Shown piece after piece: positions 26,608 to 34,931 of a stretch of 64,000 bases of DNA. Source of the DNA: Streptomyces sp. HD (lineage in GTDB: Bacteria; Actinomycetota; Actinomycetes; Streptomycetales; Streptomycetaceae). Below the pieces are notes generated by a model that had not been told where the DNA came from, ran no database searches, and was given only the letters and a program-made list of their open reading frames with translations. The stretch covers positions 1 to 64,000 of the forward strand of contig NZ_JAQMYP010000034.1 in the NCBI RefSeq assembly GCF_028369295.1, given 5' to 3'. The position numbers and the translations under genes were made by a program. Position 1 is the first letter of the stretch. Each line of letters begins with the position of its first letter.

Positions 26608-27673
26608 GCCGTCCCGCCCGCTCCAGCTCCACGGCCTCGTACAGGGCCTTGATGTTGGAGCTGCCGAACGTCCGCGCCCCCCGACGCTCGATGACCTCGT
26701 GGAAGAGGGTGCGGCGCGGGTGCGCGGAGGCGGTGAAGATCTGGAACAGCTGGCCTCCGTGGTCCTCGTCGACCAGCAGGTTCGTCGACCGCAGGTCCTC
26801 CAGGGTGTGCGCCTGCAGGCCGATCCGCTCACCCAGCAGGTCGTAGTACGTCCCCGGGGTGCTGAGGAACGTCACGTCGCGCTCCGCCAGCGCCCGCACC
26901 GAGCGGACGGCGTCGTCGCTGGAGAACGCCAGGTGCTGGACACCCGGCCCGTGATGGCTCTTGAGGAACTCGTCGATCTGCCCCGGCTGCGCCTCGGGGT
27001 CGGGCTCGATGAGCGTCAGGGTGACCGCCTCGGACACGGCGCTCTGCACGACCTTGGACTCCATCGCCTGGGCGCCGACGACGATGCGCTCCTGGAAGAT
27101 CTCCCTGAAGCCCAGGGCCCGTCGGTAGAACCGGGCCGTCGTGTCGAGGTCACCCGCGTCCAGGCACACCGCGACGTGGTCGACGTCCAGGAGCCCCACC
27201 TCGCCGCCGGAGGTGTTCCGCGCGCCCGGGACCGGCACGAACCCGGCCGGCAGCCCCGGACCCGCACCGGGGGCCCGCTCCACGAGCGTGTGCACCACGT
27301 CGCCGAACCCCGAGACGGCGGCCGTGACGCGCGGCCCGTCGCCCTCGTGCCGGGTCGGCCGGCGCACCGGCTCGGCACCGCCCGCCACCGCCCGGGCGAA
27401 GGCCGCGGACACGTCGGCGGTGCGCAGGGCGATGTCGGCGACACCGTCGCCGTGCGTGGCGACGTACGCGGACGCGGGATGCCGTGCCGAGTCCGTCTCG
27501 GTGAGCACCAGCGTCGTCCGCCCCTGGCGCAGCGCGATGCCGCGGTGCTCGGCGAAGGAGCCGGTGCCGACGACCGTGAACGCGTAGCCGTCCACCCAGG
27601 CGGACACCGCCCGGTCGAGGTCGTCGACATATAACTCGACGTAATCAATGGCGAGATCGGTCAGTTCCGTCAT
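26594..27673 (-). CDS. hmaS: 4-hydroxymandelate synthase
   Basis: Non-haem Fe(II) dioxygenase (359 aa) that turns 4-hydroxyphenylpyruvate into 4-hydroxymandelate. It has two VOC-type halves; the C-terminal half carries the iron ligands in VDHVAVC, VQHLAF and the HEVIERRG segment. It resembles 4-hydroxyphenylpyruvate dioxygenase closely, but its partnership with hmo, hpgT and pdh makes hydroxymandelate synthase the right call. It is divergent from hpgT across a 213-bp gap and first of the leftward pair. Confidence 0.94.
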   Translation of the reverse strand: MTELTDLAIDYVELYVDDLDRAVSAWVDGYAFTVVGTGSFAEHRGIALRQGRTTLVLTETDSARHPASAYVATHGDGVADIALRTADVSAAFARAVAGGAEPVRRPTRHEGDGPRVTAAVSGFGDVVHTLVERAPGAGPGLPAGFVPVPGARNTSGGEVGLLDVDHVAVCLDAGDLDTTARFYRRALGFREIFQERIVVGAQAMESKVVQSAVSEAVTLTLIEPDPEAQPGQIDEFLKSHHGPGVQHLAFSSDDAVRSVRALAERDVTFLSTPGTYYDLLGERIGLQAHTLEDLRSTNLLVDEDHGGQLFQIFTASAHPRRTLFHEVIERRGARTFGSSNIKALYEAVELERAGRRAGD

Positions 27674-27886
27674 GAGAGTCCTCGCACACGGAATGGGTAC
27701 GGATTCGAATGCAGCGGACCGCCGCCCGAATACGCCACGCGGATTGTGCAGTTCCTCTTCCGGGGTGCGTCTTTACCGTCGGGCGGGGAGGTCGAATACT
27801 TCTGATGCGGCCCGATCGTACGGAGGCCGGCGCATTACCGCAGCTGTCAAGAAAGACACTGCCGTTCCCGATGAAGGACCCAGGTG
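27674..27886. promoter_or_regulatory. divergent promoter region hmaS / hpgT
   Basis: This 213-bp gap must hold both promoters of the Hpg genes. CGAATGC/CGAATAC boxes lie at 27706, 27727 and 27793, the first within an ATTCGAAT palindrome (27703-27710), and the first two are 21 bp (two helical turns) apart. No convincing -35/-10 pair was found. AAGGA at 27874-27878 is the ribosome site of hpgT. The boxes are candidates only. Confidence 0.45.
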
Positions 27887-29245
27887 ATGGAAATCCTGAA
27901 TTCCGAGATCATCCGGGCCGAGTTGCCCGCGGCCACCCTGCACACCTCGCTCGGCGACACGTCGATGGAGTCCATGACCCTGCTCAACGAGATCGCGGGC
28001 ACCTACCCGGACGCGATCTCCTTCGCGGCGGGCCGGCCCTACGAGGGCTTCTACGACGTGTCCCTGCTCCACGCATACCTGCGGACCTTCTGCCACCACC
28101 TGCGCACCGAACGCGGCATGAGCGAGCCGGAGGTCGCCCGCACGCTCTTCCAGTACGGCGACACCAAGGGGATCATCACCGACCTCGTGGTACGCAGCCT
28201 CGCCGCGGACGAGGGCATCGAGGCCGACCCCGCGTCCGTGGTCGTCACCGTCGGCTGCCAGGAGGCGATGTTCCTCGTCCTGCGCGCACTGCGGGCGAAC
28301 GACCGGGACCTGCTGCTCGCGCCGAGCCCGACCTACGTCGGCCTGACCGGCGCCGCGCTCCTCGCCGACCTGCCCGTCCTGCCCGTGCGCACCGGCCCGG
28401 ACGGCGTCGACCTCGACGACCTCGCCGACCGGCTGCGCGGGGCGCGCGCCGCCGGCCACCGCGTCCGCGCCTGCTACGTCACGCCCGACTTCGCCAACCC
28501 GGTCGGTGTGAGCATGCCGCTCGCCGACCGCCACCGGCTCCTCGAACTCGCTGCCGCCGAGGACCTGTTACTCCTGGAGGACAACGCCTACGGGTTACTC
28601 AACAGCGCCGCCGAGCGGCCCCCCACCCTGAAGGCGCTCGACCGGCACCAACGCGTCGTCTACCTGGGGTCGTTCGCCAAGACCGGTATGCCGGGCGCCC
28701 GCGTCGGCTACGTGGTGGCCGGGCAGCGGGTCACCGCGGCCTCCGGCGGCGGCAGCACGCTCCTCGCCGACGAACTGTCGAAGATCAAGAGCATGCTCAC
28801 CGTCAACACGGCACCCATCGCCCAGGCGGTCGTCGGCGGCAAACTGCTCACCCACGGCTGCAGCATGGCCCGCGCCAACCGCCGCGAGACGGAGGTCTAC
28901 GCCCGCAATCTGCGCCAGGTGCTCGACGGCCTCGACCGGCGCCTCGGCGGACACGCCGACGTCTCCTGGAACGCGCCGACCGGCGGCTTCTTCGTCGTGG
29001 TCACCGTCCCGTTCACCGTCGACGACGACCTCCTCGCCCACGCGGCCCGCCGCTACGGCGTGCTCTTCACGCCCATGCACCACTTCTACGGCTCCACCGC
29101 CGGGCACCGGCAACTGCGCCTGTCCATCAGCACGTTGACGCCCAAGCGGATCGAGGAGGGGCTGGACCGGCTGGCCGCGCTGATCGGCGACCGGCTGCCC
29201 GGGCGAGAGGGCACGGGGGAGAACCTCCCGAGTGGTGCGCCGTGA
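27887..29245 (+). CDS. hpgT: 4-hydroxyphenylglycine aminotransferase
   Basis: PLP-dependent class I/II aminotransferase (452 aa) that converts 4-hydroxyphenylglyoxylate to L-Hpg, with tyrosine as the usual amino donor. The PLP lysine is K265 in GSFAKTGMPGARVGY, and the family motifs TPDFANPVG and EDNAYG are present. A GTG three bases earlier is also in frame; the ATG is better spaced from AAGGA. Two TTA codons (28568-28570 and 28595-28597) make its translation depend on the bldA tRNA, which would tie Hpg supply to development. The stop overlaps the next start (GTGA). Confidence 0.94.
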   Translation: MEILNSEIIRAELPAATLHTSLGDTSMESMTLLNEIAGTYPDAISFAAGRPYEGFYDVSLLHAYLRTFCHHLRTERGMSEPEVARTLFQYGDTKGIITDLVVRSLAADEGIEADPASVVVTVGCQEAMFLVLRALRANDRDLLLAPSPTYVGLTGAALLADLPVLPVRTGPDGVDLDDLADRLRGARAAGHRVRACYVTPDFANPVGVSMPLADRHRLLELAAAEDLLLLEDNAYGLLNSAAERPPTLKALDRHQRVVYLGSFAKTGMPGARVGYVVAGQRVTAASGGGSTLLADELSKIKSMLTVNTAPIAQAVVGGKLLTHGCSMARANRRETEVYARNLRQVLDGLDRRLGGHADVSWNAPTGGFFVVVTVPFTVDDDLLAHAARRYGVLFTPMHHFYGSTAGHRQLRLSISTLTPKRIEEGLDRLAALIGDRLPGREGTGENLPSGAP

Positions 29246-30141
29246 CCATCCGCACGCTGGCAGTCGTCGGCACCGGCCTCATCGGCACCTCCGTGGCGCT
29301 CGCGGCGAGCAGGCACCGGGTGACCGTCTACCTCTCCGACCGGGACGAGTCCGCCCTGCACACCGCGGCCGCCCGCGGCGCCGGTCGGCCCGAACTCCCG
29401 CCCCACCCCGTCGACCTGGCGGTCCTCGCGGTGCCGCCCAGCCAGATCGCCCCGGTGCTGGCGCGGGAGCAGGCCCGGGGCCTCGCCCGGAGCTACACGG
29501 ACGTGGCGAGCGTCAAGGCACGCCCCCAACGCGAGATCCTCGCCACCGCCCCAGATCCCTCCTCCTACGTCGGCGGCCATCCCATGGCCGGCCGTGAGCG
29601 GTCCGGCCCTCTCGCGGCCCGCGCCGAGCTGTTCCGGGACCGCCCCTGGGTGCTCACCCCCACGCGGTTCACCACCAAACCCGCCTTCGACCGGGCCCTC
29701 GGGCTGATCGCGCTGTGCGGCGGGACACCCCGGGTGATGCGGGCCAGCGCCCACGACGACGCGGTCGCCCTCACCTCCCACGCCCCGCATCTGCTGGCCA
29801 GCCTGATGGCGGCTCGGCTGCGGGACGGCCCGGTACCGGCGGCCCGCCTCGCCGGGCAGGGACTGCGCGACGTGACCCGCATCGCCCGCGGCGACTCACG
29901 GCTGTGGGGCGACATCGTGGAGTCCAACGCCCTGGCGGTCGCCGACGTACTCACCCGGCTCCAGGAGGAACTCGCCGGAGTCCTGGCCGCCCTGTACGAC
30001 CTCGCCGAACCGGACGGCGCCGACGGCCCGGGCCCGGAGACCCGCGGCAAGAGCAGGCACACCCTGGTGGACCTGCTGGAGCGGGGCATCGCAGGCGTGG
30101 GAGAACTGTCCGAGGACCGGGCCGACGGCACGCCGCACTGA
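29242..30141 (+). CDS. pdh: prephenate dehydrogenase
   Basis: NAD(P)-dependent enzyme (299 aa) that supplies 4-hydroxyphenylpyruvate, the entry compound of Hpg synthesis. The Rossmann motif is VVGTGLIGTS at the N-terminus, and GGHPMAGRERSG is the substrate-binding signature of the TyrA family. It lacks an ACT domain, so feedback control by tyrosine is not expected, as with other cluster-borne copies. It is coupled to hpgT by a GTGA overlap and is probably the last gene of the cluster. Confidence 0.94.
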   Translation: MTIRTLAVVGTGLIGTSVALAASRHRVTVYLSDRDESALHTAAARGAGRPELPPHPVDLAVLAVPPSQIAPVLAREQARGLARSYTDVASVKARPQREILATAPDPSSYVGGHPMAGRERSGPLAARAELFRDRPWVLTPTRFTTKPAFDRALGLIALCGGTPRVMRASAHDDAVALTSHAPHLLASLMAARLRDGPVPAARLAGQGLRDVTRIARGDSRLWGDIVESNALAVADVLTRLQEELAGVLAALYDLAEPDGADGPGPETRGKSRHTLVDLLERGIAGVGELSEDRADGTPH

Positions 30142-30170
30142 CGTCCGGACCACCGACGGCACGGACCGCT

Positions 30171-30211
30171 GCCGCCGACGCGGGGCGGCGGCCCCCGGGC
30201 CGGGGCCCGGG
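30171..30211 (+). terminator. probable terminator, two hairpins
   Basis: Two adjacent GC-rich inverted repeats lie 29 nt after pdh: GCCGCCG/CGGCGGC (30171-30192) and CCCGGGCC/GGCCCGGG (30194-30211). No T-run follows, which is common in Streptomyces. This is a plausible right end of the biosynthetic transcript. Confidence 0.5.
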
Positions 30212-30296
30212 CCTGTACGCGGGTGCGCAAGGAGCCTGTACCCGAGGCGTCTGTTGTGTCCGCGCTGTGACCGCCGCCCGCGTAGTACTTGGCCCC

Positions 30297-30863
30297 ATGT
30301 CCACTACTCACAAGCGAACCGCTTCCACCCTGCTCGCGGTGTCCGCGCTGCTCACCGGCGCGTTCCTCACCGGCTGCTCCGACGACGGCTCGTCGTCGAA
30401 CGAGGCGAAGGCGCCCGCCGGCGCCGAGGCCTCACCCACCAGTCCGCAGGACCAGGCCCTGGCCTTCTCGAAGTGCATGCGGGACAACGGCGTGGCCGCG
30501 TTCCCCGATCCGGAGCCCGGCGGCGGCCTCGCGCTCAGCCCGGACAGCGGCATCGACCCCAACTCGGCCGAGTTCCAGCAGGCGTTGCAGGCCTGCCGCG
30601 ACAAGATGCCCCAGGGCCAGGTCGGCGGCGGCGGTGGCGGCGGCGGGGCGCTCGACTCCACGAAGGTCGCCGCCTGGGCGAAGTGCATGCGGGAGAACGG
30701 CCTGCCGGACCTTCCCGACCCGGAGATCAACGGCGGCAACATGAGCATCGACTTCGGGGGCAGCGGCATCAACCCCGGCGGCGAGGAGTTCCAGAAGGCG
30801 CGCATGGCCTGCCAGGACAAGTGGCCCGGCGGTGGTCTCACCGGCTCGGGCGGTGGCCAGTGA
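30297..30863 (+). CDS. lipoprotein with duplicated Cys motif
   Basis: Secreted lipoprotein (188 aa): basic N-terminus, hydrophobic run and lipobox LTGC with Cys27. The mature part is an internal duplication. Each half has KCMR(D/E)NG, a PDPE stretch, a xINP/xDPN-EF segment and AC(R/Q)DK, joined by a run of glycines, giving two paired-cysteine units. It precedes a membrane fusion protein and a MacB-like ABC pair with overlapping codons, so it probably serves that system on the outer face of the membrane. The exact role is unknown. Confidence 0.85.
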   Translation: MSTTHKRTASTLLAVSALLTGAFLTGCSDDGSSSNEAKAPAGAEASPTSPQDQALAFSKCMRDNGVAAFPDPEPGGGLALSPDSGIDPNSAEFQQALQACRDKMPQGQVGGGGGGGGALDSTKVAAWAKCMRENGLPDLPDPEINGGNMSIDFGGSGINPGGEEFQKARMACQDKWPGGGLTGSGGGQ

Positions 30864-32290
30864 CCGCACCCGACGAGACCCGCGAGCGGGAGCACGAGGC
30901 CGACACCGAGGCGCCGCATCCGTCCGGTGACGTCGCCGGCCGGCCGAGCCCCGCGGGCAACGGCGCCGCCCCGGACCCCTCCGTGGCACTGGAACTGCGC
31001 CAACCGGACGAGGTGTCCCCGTCGGGCAAGGGCAAGGCCAACGGGGACCTGGAGGCCAGGTCCACGACCGCCCCGGACACCGGCACCCGCCCAGGGGCCG
31101 AGCTCGACACCGCCGTACCGCAAACCGCGCCCGCGCGGACGGACGGTGACGACGGGGCGCCTGCGACGGCCTCCCGCCGGCGTCGCCCCCTGCGCACCGC
31201 GGGACTGGTCGTGCTCGCGATCGCGGTCGTCGCCGGAGCCGGGGCCGCGAGCGCCGGGGTCCTCGGCGGCGACGGGTCCGGCACGGACGTGAGCGCGCCC
31301 GACGCCCCGCCCGGCACCACCGAGGTGAAGCGCACCACGCTCACCCGCAGTCAGACCGTGGACGGCACCCTGGGCCACGGCGACGTGACGGCCGTACAGG
31401 CGCCGTCCGGCCCGCAGGGCGGCAGCGGAGTCGTCACCTGGGTGCCGTCCGACGGCGACGTGATCAAAAGGGGCGACGCCGTCTACCGGGTCGCGGAACA
31501 GCAGGTCCCGCTCCTGTACGGCTCGATCCCCCTCTACCGGCAGATGCAGGACGGCACCGAGGGCGTCGACGTGCGGATGCTGGAGAAGAACCTCGCCGCG
31601 CTCGGCTACACCGGCTTCACCGTCGACGACGAGTACACCGCCGGCACCGCCGACGCCGTACGCGAATGGCAGGACGACCTCGGCCGTGAGGAGACCGGCA
31701 CCGTACGGCCGGGCGACGCCGTGATCGCCGACGGCGCCCGGCGGGTGGCGGACGTACGGGCGGTGCCCGGGGCGCCGCTCACCGGGGCCGTGCTGACCTG
31801 GACCGGCACCGAACGCGTCGTCAGCGTCGACCTCGAAGCGCAGTACGAGGACCTGGTCCACAAGGGCACCAAGGCCACCGTCACCCTGCCCGACGACACC
31901 ACCGTGCAGGCCGAGGTCACCGAGATCGGCACCCCGACCACCGGCCAGGACGACACCCCCTCCGGCGGCGGCTCGGGAGGCGGCGGCTCCGGCGGCTCCG
32001 ACAAGGCCACGCTGCCCGTCGAGTTGAAGGTGGCCGACCAGAAGAAGCTCGGCAGCTACCAGGCCGCCGCCGTCGACGTCTCCCTGAAGGCGGAGACCCG
32101 CGAGAACGTCCTCGTGGTGCCCATCAACGCCCTGGTGGCACGGCAGGGCGGCGGCTACGCCGTGGACGTCGTCGGACCCGACGGCACGCCGCGGCGCACA
32201 CCCGTCGAGGTCGGCATGTTCGCCGACAGCATGGTCGAGATCACCGGCAAGGGCATCGAGGACGGCACGGTCGTGGGGGTGCCCAAGTGA
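30860..32290 (+). CDS. MacA/HlyD-like protein with peptidoglycan-binding domain
   Basis: Membrane-anchored adaptor (476 aa). A long acidic, disordered cytoplasmic N-terminus (about 1-110) is followed by one membrane segment (about 115-140). Next come a beta-barrel/lipoyl-like stretch, a peptidoglycan-binding-1 domain (LEKNLAALGYTGFTVDDEY) and C-terminal barrel strands split by a Gly/Ser linker. Such fusions replace classical MacA in Gram-positive ABC systems. GTG overlaps the lipoprotein stop, and its own stop overlaps the ATPase start, so the four genes form an operon. Confidence 0.87.
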   Translation: MTAPDETREREHEADTEAPHPSGDVAGRPSPAGNGAAPDPSVALELRQPDEVSPSGKGKANGDLEARSTTAPDTGTRPGAELDTAVPQTAPARTDGDDGAPATASRRRRPLRTAGLVVLAIAVVAGAGAASAGVLGGDGSGTDVSAPDAPPGTTEVKRTTLTRSQTVDGTLGHGDVTAVQAPSGPQGGSGVVTWVPSDGDVIKRGDAVYRVAEQQVPLLYGSIPLYRQMQDGTEGVDVRMLEKNLAALGYTGFTVDDEYTAGTADAVREWQDDLGREETGTVRPGDAVIADGARRVADVRAVPGAPLTGAVLTWTGTERVVSVDLEAQYEDLVHKGTKATVTLPDDTTVQAEVTEIGTPTTGQDDTPSGGGSGGGGSGGSDKATLPVELKVADQKKLGSYQAAAVDVSLKAETRENVLVVPINALVARQGGGYAVDVVGPDGTPRRTPVEVGMFADSMVEITGKGIEDGTVVGVPK

Positions 32291-33030
32291 CGACCGCAGC
32301 GGGCCCGTTGGTCGAACTCACCGGGGTCTCCAAGACGTACGGTGACGTCCGCGCCCTGAGGGACGCCGACCTGGTGATCCACCGCGGCGAACTGCTCGCC
32401 GTCGTGGGCCCGTCCGGCTCCGGCAAGTCCACGATGCTCAACATCATGGGCACCCTCGACAGACCCACCGCAGGCACCGTCCGCATCGACGGGCACGACG
32501 TGGCCGGCCTGACCGACCGGGAACTGTCCGCGCTGCGCGCCCAGGCCATCGGGTTCGTCTTCCAGCAGTTCCATCTCGCTCCCGGCGTACCGGCCCTGGA
32601 CTCCGTCTCGGACGGGCTCCTCTACAGCGGCCGTACCCGCGCCGAGCGCCGCCGGCTGGCCGAACGCGCCCTGCGCAGGGTGGGGCTGGGCCACCGACTG
32701 CACCACCAGCCGCACCAGCTCTCCGGCGGCGAGAAGCAGCGCGTGGCCATCGCCCGCGCGGTACTCGGCGATCCACCGCTGCTGCTCGCCGACGAACCCA
32801 CCGGCGCCCTCGACTCACGCTCCGGCGCCGTGGTGCTCGACCTGCTCCACGAACTGCACCGGGCGGGCACCACCGTCGTCGTGATCACCCACGACCGGGA
32901 CATCGCCGCCGCACTCCCGCGCGAGGTGCGCATCAAGGACGGCGGCATCGAGTACGACACCGCCCGCGGGCCCACCGGCGAACGCACCGGCACCCCCGCA
33001 CCCGCGGTCCTGGAGGAGGCCACGCGATGA
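32287..33030 (+). CDS. MacB-type ABC transporter ATP-binding protein
   Basis: ATPase of 247 aa with Walker A GPSGSGKST, signature LSGGEKQRVAIARAVL, Walker B LLLADEPTGALD and H-loop THD. The LolD/MacB subtype is clear from the sequence around the signature. It pairs with the FtsX-type permease that overlaps its 3' end. Such systems act in efflux of peptides or macrolides, or in mechanotransmission. The genes lie directly right of the NRPS cluster, so peptide export is possible but unproven. Confidence 0.95.
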   Translation: MTTAAGPLVELTGVSKTYGDVRALRDADLVIHRGELLAVVGPSGSGKSTMLNIMGTLDRPTAGTVRIDGHDVAGLTDRELSALRAQAIGFVFQQFHLAPGVPALDSVSDGLLYSGRTRAERRRLAERALRRVGLGHRLHHQPHQLSGGEKQRVAIARAVLGDPPLLLADEPTGALDSRSGAVVLDLLHELHRAGTTVVVITHDRDIAAALPREVRIKDGGIEYDTARGPTGERTGTPAPAVLEEATR

Positions 33031-34274
33031 GCCTGACCACGCAGCGCCCACCGCGGCAACGGCCGGACTCCGCCGCCCGCCCCCGTCCGAAACCCGCCCG
33101 CCTCGGCCCCGCCGACGTCCTGCGCGTCGGCGGATCCGGACTGCGGTCGAGGCCGCTCAGGGTGTTCCTGTCCGCGCTCGGCATCGCCATCGGCATCGCC
33201 GCCATGGTCGGTGTGGTCGGCATCTCCACGTCGAGCACGGAGGACCTCGACCGCCGGCTCGCGGCGCTCGGCACCAATCTGCTCACGGTCACTTCGGGCC
33301 AGTCGTTCACCGGAGCCGCCGCCCATCTGCCGGACGAATCCGTCGACATGATCGGGAACATCGACGGCGTCACCGCGGTGTCCGCCATCGGCAGGACCGA
33401 CGCCAAGGTGTACCGCAACGACCGCGTCCCCAAGCAGGAGACCGGCGGGCTCACGGTGTCCGCGGCCCGCACCGACCTGCCGCGCAGCGCGGGCGTCGAG
33501 GTCGTCGACGGCCGCTGGCTGAACGCCGCCAACGCCCGGTACCCCGCCGTCGTCCTCGGCCCCAAGGCCGCCGAACAGCTGGGCGTGTTCCGGGCCGGCT
33601 CCGACTCCCGGGTGTGGATCGGCGACCAGTGGTTCACCGTCGTCGGCCTGCTCGCCCCCAACGACCTGGTGCCCGAACTGGACTCCGCCGCGCTGGTCGG
33701 CTGGCCGGTGGCGGAGGCGGAGCTGGACTTCGACGGATACCCGACGACCGTCTACACCCGTACCGAGGAATCGGCCGTGACCGACGTCCAGTCCGTCCTC
33801 GGCCCCACCGCCAACCCGGAGAACCCCACCGAGGCCAACGTGTCACGGCCCTCCGACGCCCTGGAGGCCAAGCAGGCCACCGACGACACACTGAGCGGTC
33901 TGCTCCTCGGACTCGGCGCGGTCGCCCTGCTCGTCGGCGGGGTGGGCGTGGCCAACACGATGGTCATCTCCGTGCTGGAGCGCCGCTCCGAGATCGGCCT
34001 GCGCCGTTCCCTCGGCGCGACGCGCGGACAGATCCGCACCCAGTTCCTGTGCGAGGCCCTGCTGCTGTCGGCGCTCGGCGGGCTGGGCGGCGTCCTCCTC
34101 GGCATCGCCGTCACCTCCGGCTACGCCGCCTACCAGGGCTGGCCGTCCGTGGTGCCGACCTGGGCGATGGCCGGCGGCGTCGGCGCGACCCTCGTCATCG
34201 GCGGCCTGGCCGGTTTCTACCCCGCCGTCCGCGCCGCCCGGCTGCCGCCCACGGAGGCACTGGCCACCACCTGA
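33027..34274 (+). CDS. MacB/FtsX-type ABC permease
   Basis: Membrane protein (415 aa) with an N-terminal TM helix (GIAIGIAAMVGVVGIS region), a large extracytoplasmic MacB_PCD domain and three C-terminal TM segments, the FtsX fold. The late stretch ERRSEIGLRRSLGATRGQI is typical. It works with the upstream ATPase and adaptor. The unit ends at a strong hairpin shortly downstream. Confidence 0.94.
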   Translation: MSLTTQRPPRQRPDSAARPRPKPARLGPADVLRVGGSGLRSRPLRVFLSALGIAIGIAAMVGVVGISTSSTEDLDRRLAALGTNLLTVTSGQSFTGAAAHLPDESVDMIGNIDGVTAVSAIGRTDAKVYRNDRVPKQETGGLTVSAARTDLPRSAGVEVVDGRWLNAANARYPAVVLGPKAAEQLGVFRAGSDSRVWIGDQWFTVVGLLAPNDLVPELDSAALVGWPVAEAELDFDGYPTTVYTRTEESAVTDVQSVLGPTANPENPTEANVSRPSDALEAKQATDDTLSGLLLGLGAVALLVGGVGVANTMVISVLERRSEIGLRRSLGATRGQIRTQFLCEALLLSALGGLGGVLLGIAVTSGYAAYQGWPSVVPTWAMAGGVGATLVIGGLAGFYPAVRAARLPPTEALATT

Positions 34275-34298
34275 CCTCGCGCACCCCGGTACCGCGGT

Positions 34299-34335
34299 GC
34301 CCCCGCCGCCTCCATCCCCCGTCGGCGGCGGGGGC
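34299..34335 (+). terminator. hairpin terminator after ABC operon
   Basis: A perfect 12-bp GC stem (GCCCCCGCCGCC / GGCGGCGGGGGC) with a 13-nt loop lies 25 nt after the permease stop. No T-run follows. Confidence 0.7.
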
Positions 34336-34417
34336 ATCGCTCAGCCATGCTCGCGCACCTGCGCGCGGTCCGCTCGCGGCCCACCTGGACAGCGGCCGAC
34401 TCCCTTACGCTCGCCGC

Positions 34418-34909
34418 ATGACAGAGCAATCAGCGAAGGCCGGCGACGACGCCCTGTTCCAACTGCTCGGTCAACAACGGATCGGCACGCTCGTGACCCT
34501 CAAGCGTGACGGCCGCCCCCAGATGTCGAACGTCGGTTACGCCTACGACGCGGAGGCCCGCCTCATCCGGCTCATGGTCACCTACAACCGCGCCAAGACC
34601 CGCAACCTGCGCCGCGATCCACGCGCCAGCTTCCTCGTCACCAGTCCCAACGGCTACGCCTACATGATCGCCGAGGGTGTGGCGGAGCTGACGCCGATCA
34701 CGACGGACCCGTACGACGCGGTCGCCGACGAACTCGTCGTCGTCTTCCGGGGATTCCGTGGCGAACACCCCGACTGGGAGGGCTTCCGCAACGCCATGGT
34801 CGCCGAACGGCGCCTGGTCGTCAGGCTCCCCGTGGACCACGTGTACGGGGCGGCAGGCCGCCGCCTGAGCGGCCCCCGAGCGGGCACCGCCCCGGCCGGC
34901 CGTCTGTAG
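34418..34909 (+). CDS. PPOX-class F420-dependent oxidoreductase
   Basis: Split-beta-barrel flavin/deazaflavin protein (163 aa) of the pyridoxamine-phosphate-oxidase-like group. RIGTLVTLKRDGRPQMSNV and the TYNRAKTRNLRRDPRASF stretch are typical of the F420-binding branch. It acts in the cytoplasm on unknown substrates. It stands alone: a terminator lies upstream and a convergent gene ends 22 bp downstream. Confidence 0.88.
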   Translation: MTEQSAKAGDDALFQLLGQQRIGTLVTLKRDGRPQMSNVGYAYDAEARLIRLMVTYNRAKTRNLRRDPRASFLVTSPNGYAYMIAEGVAELTPITTDPYDAVADELVVVFRGFRGEHPDWEGFRNAMVAERRLVVRLPVDHVYGAAGRRLSGPRAGTAPAGRL

Positions 34910-34931
34910 CGGACAGCGGGTCGGAGGTCGC

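Noticed and set aside
26594..27673. 4-hydroxyphenylpyruvate dioxygenase (tyrosine catabolism) instead of hydroxymandelate synthase
   Set aside because: The sequence fold fits both, but coupling with hmo and the neighbouring hpgT and pdh makes the Hpg pathway far more likely.
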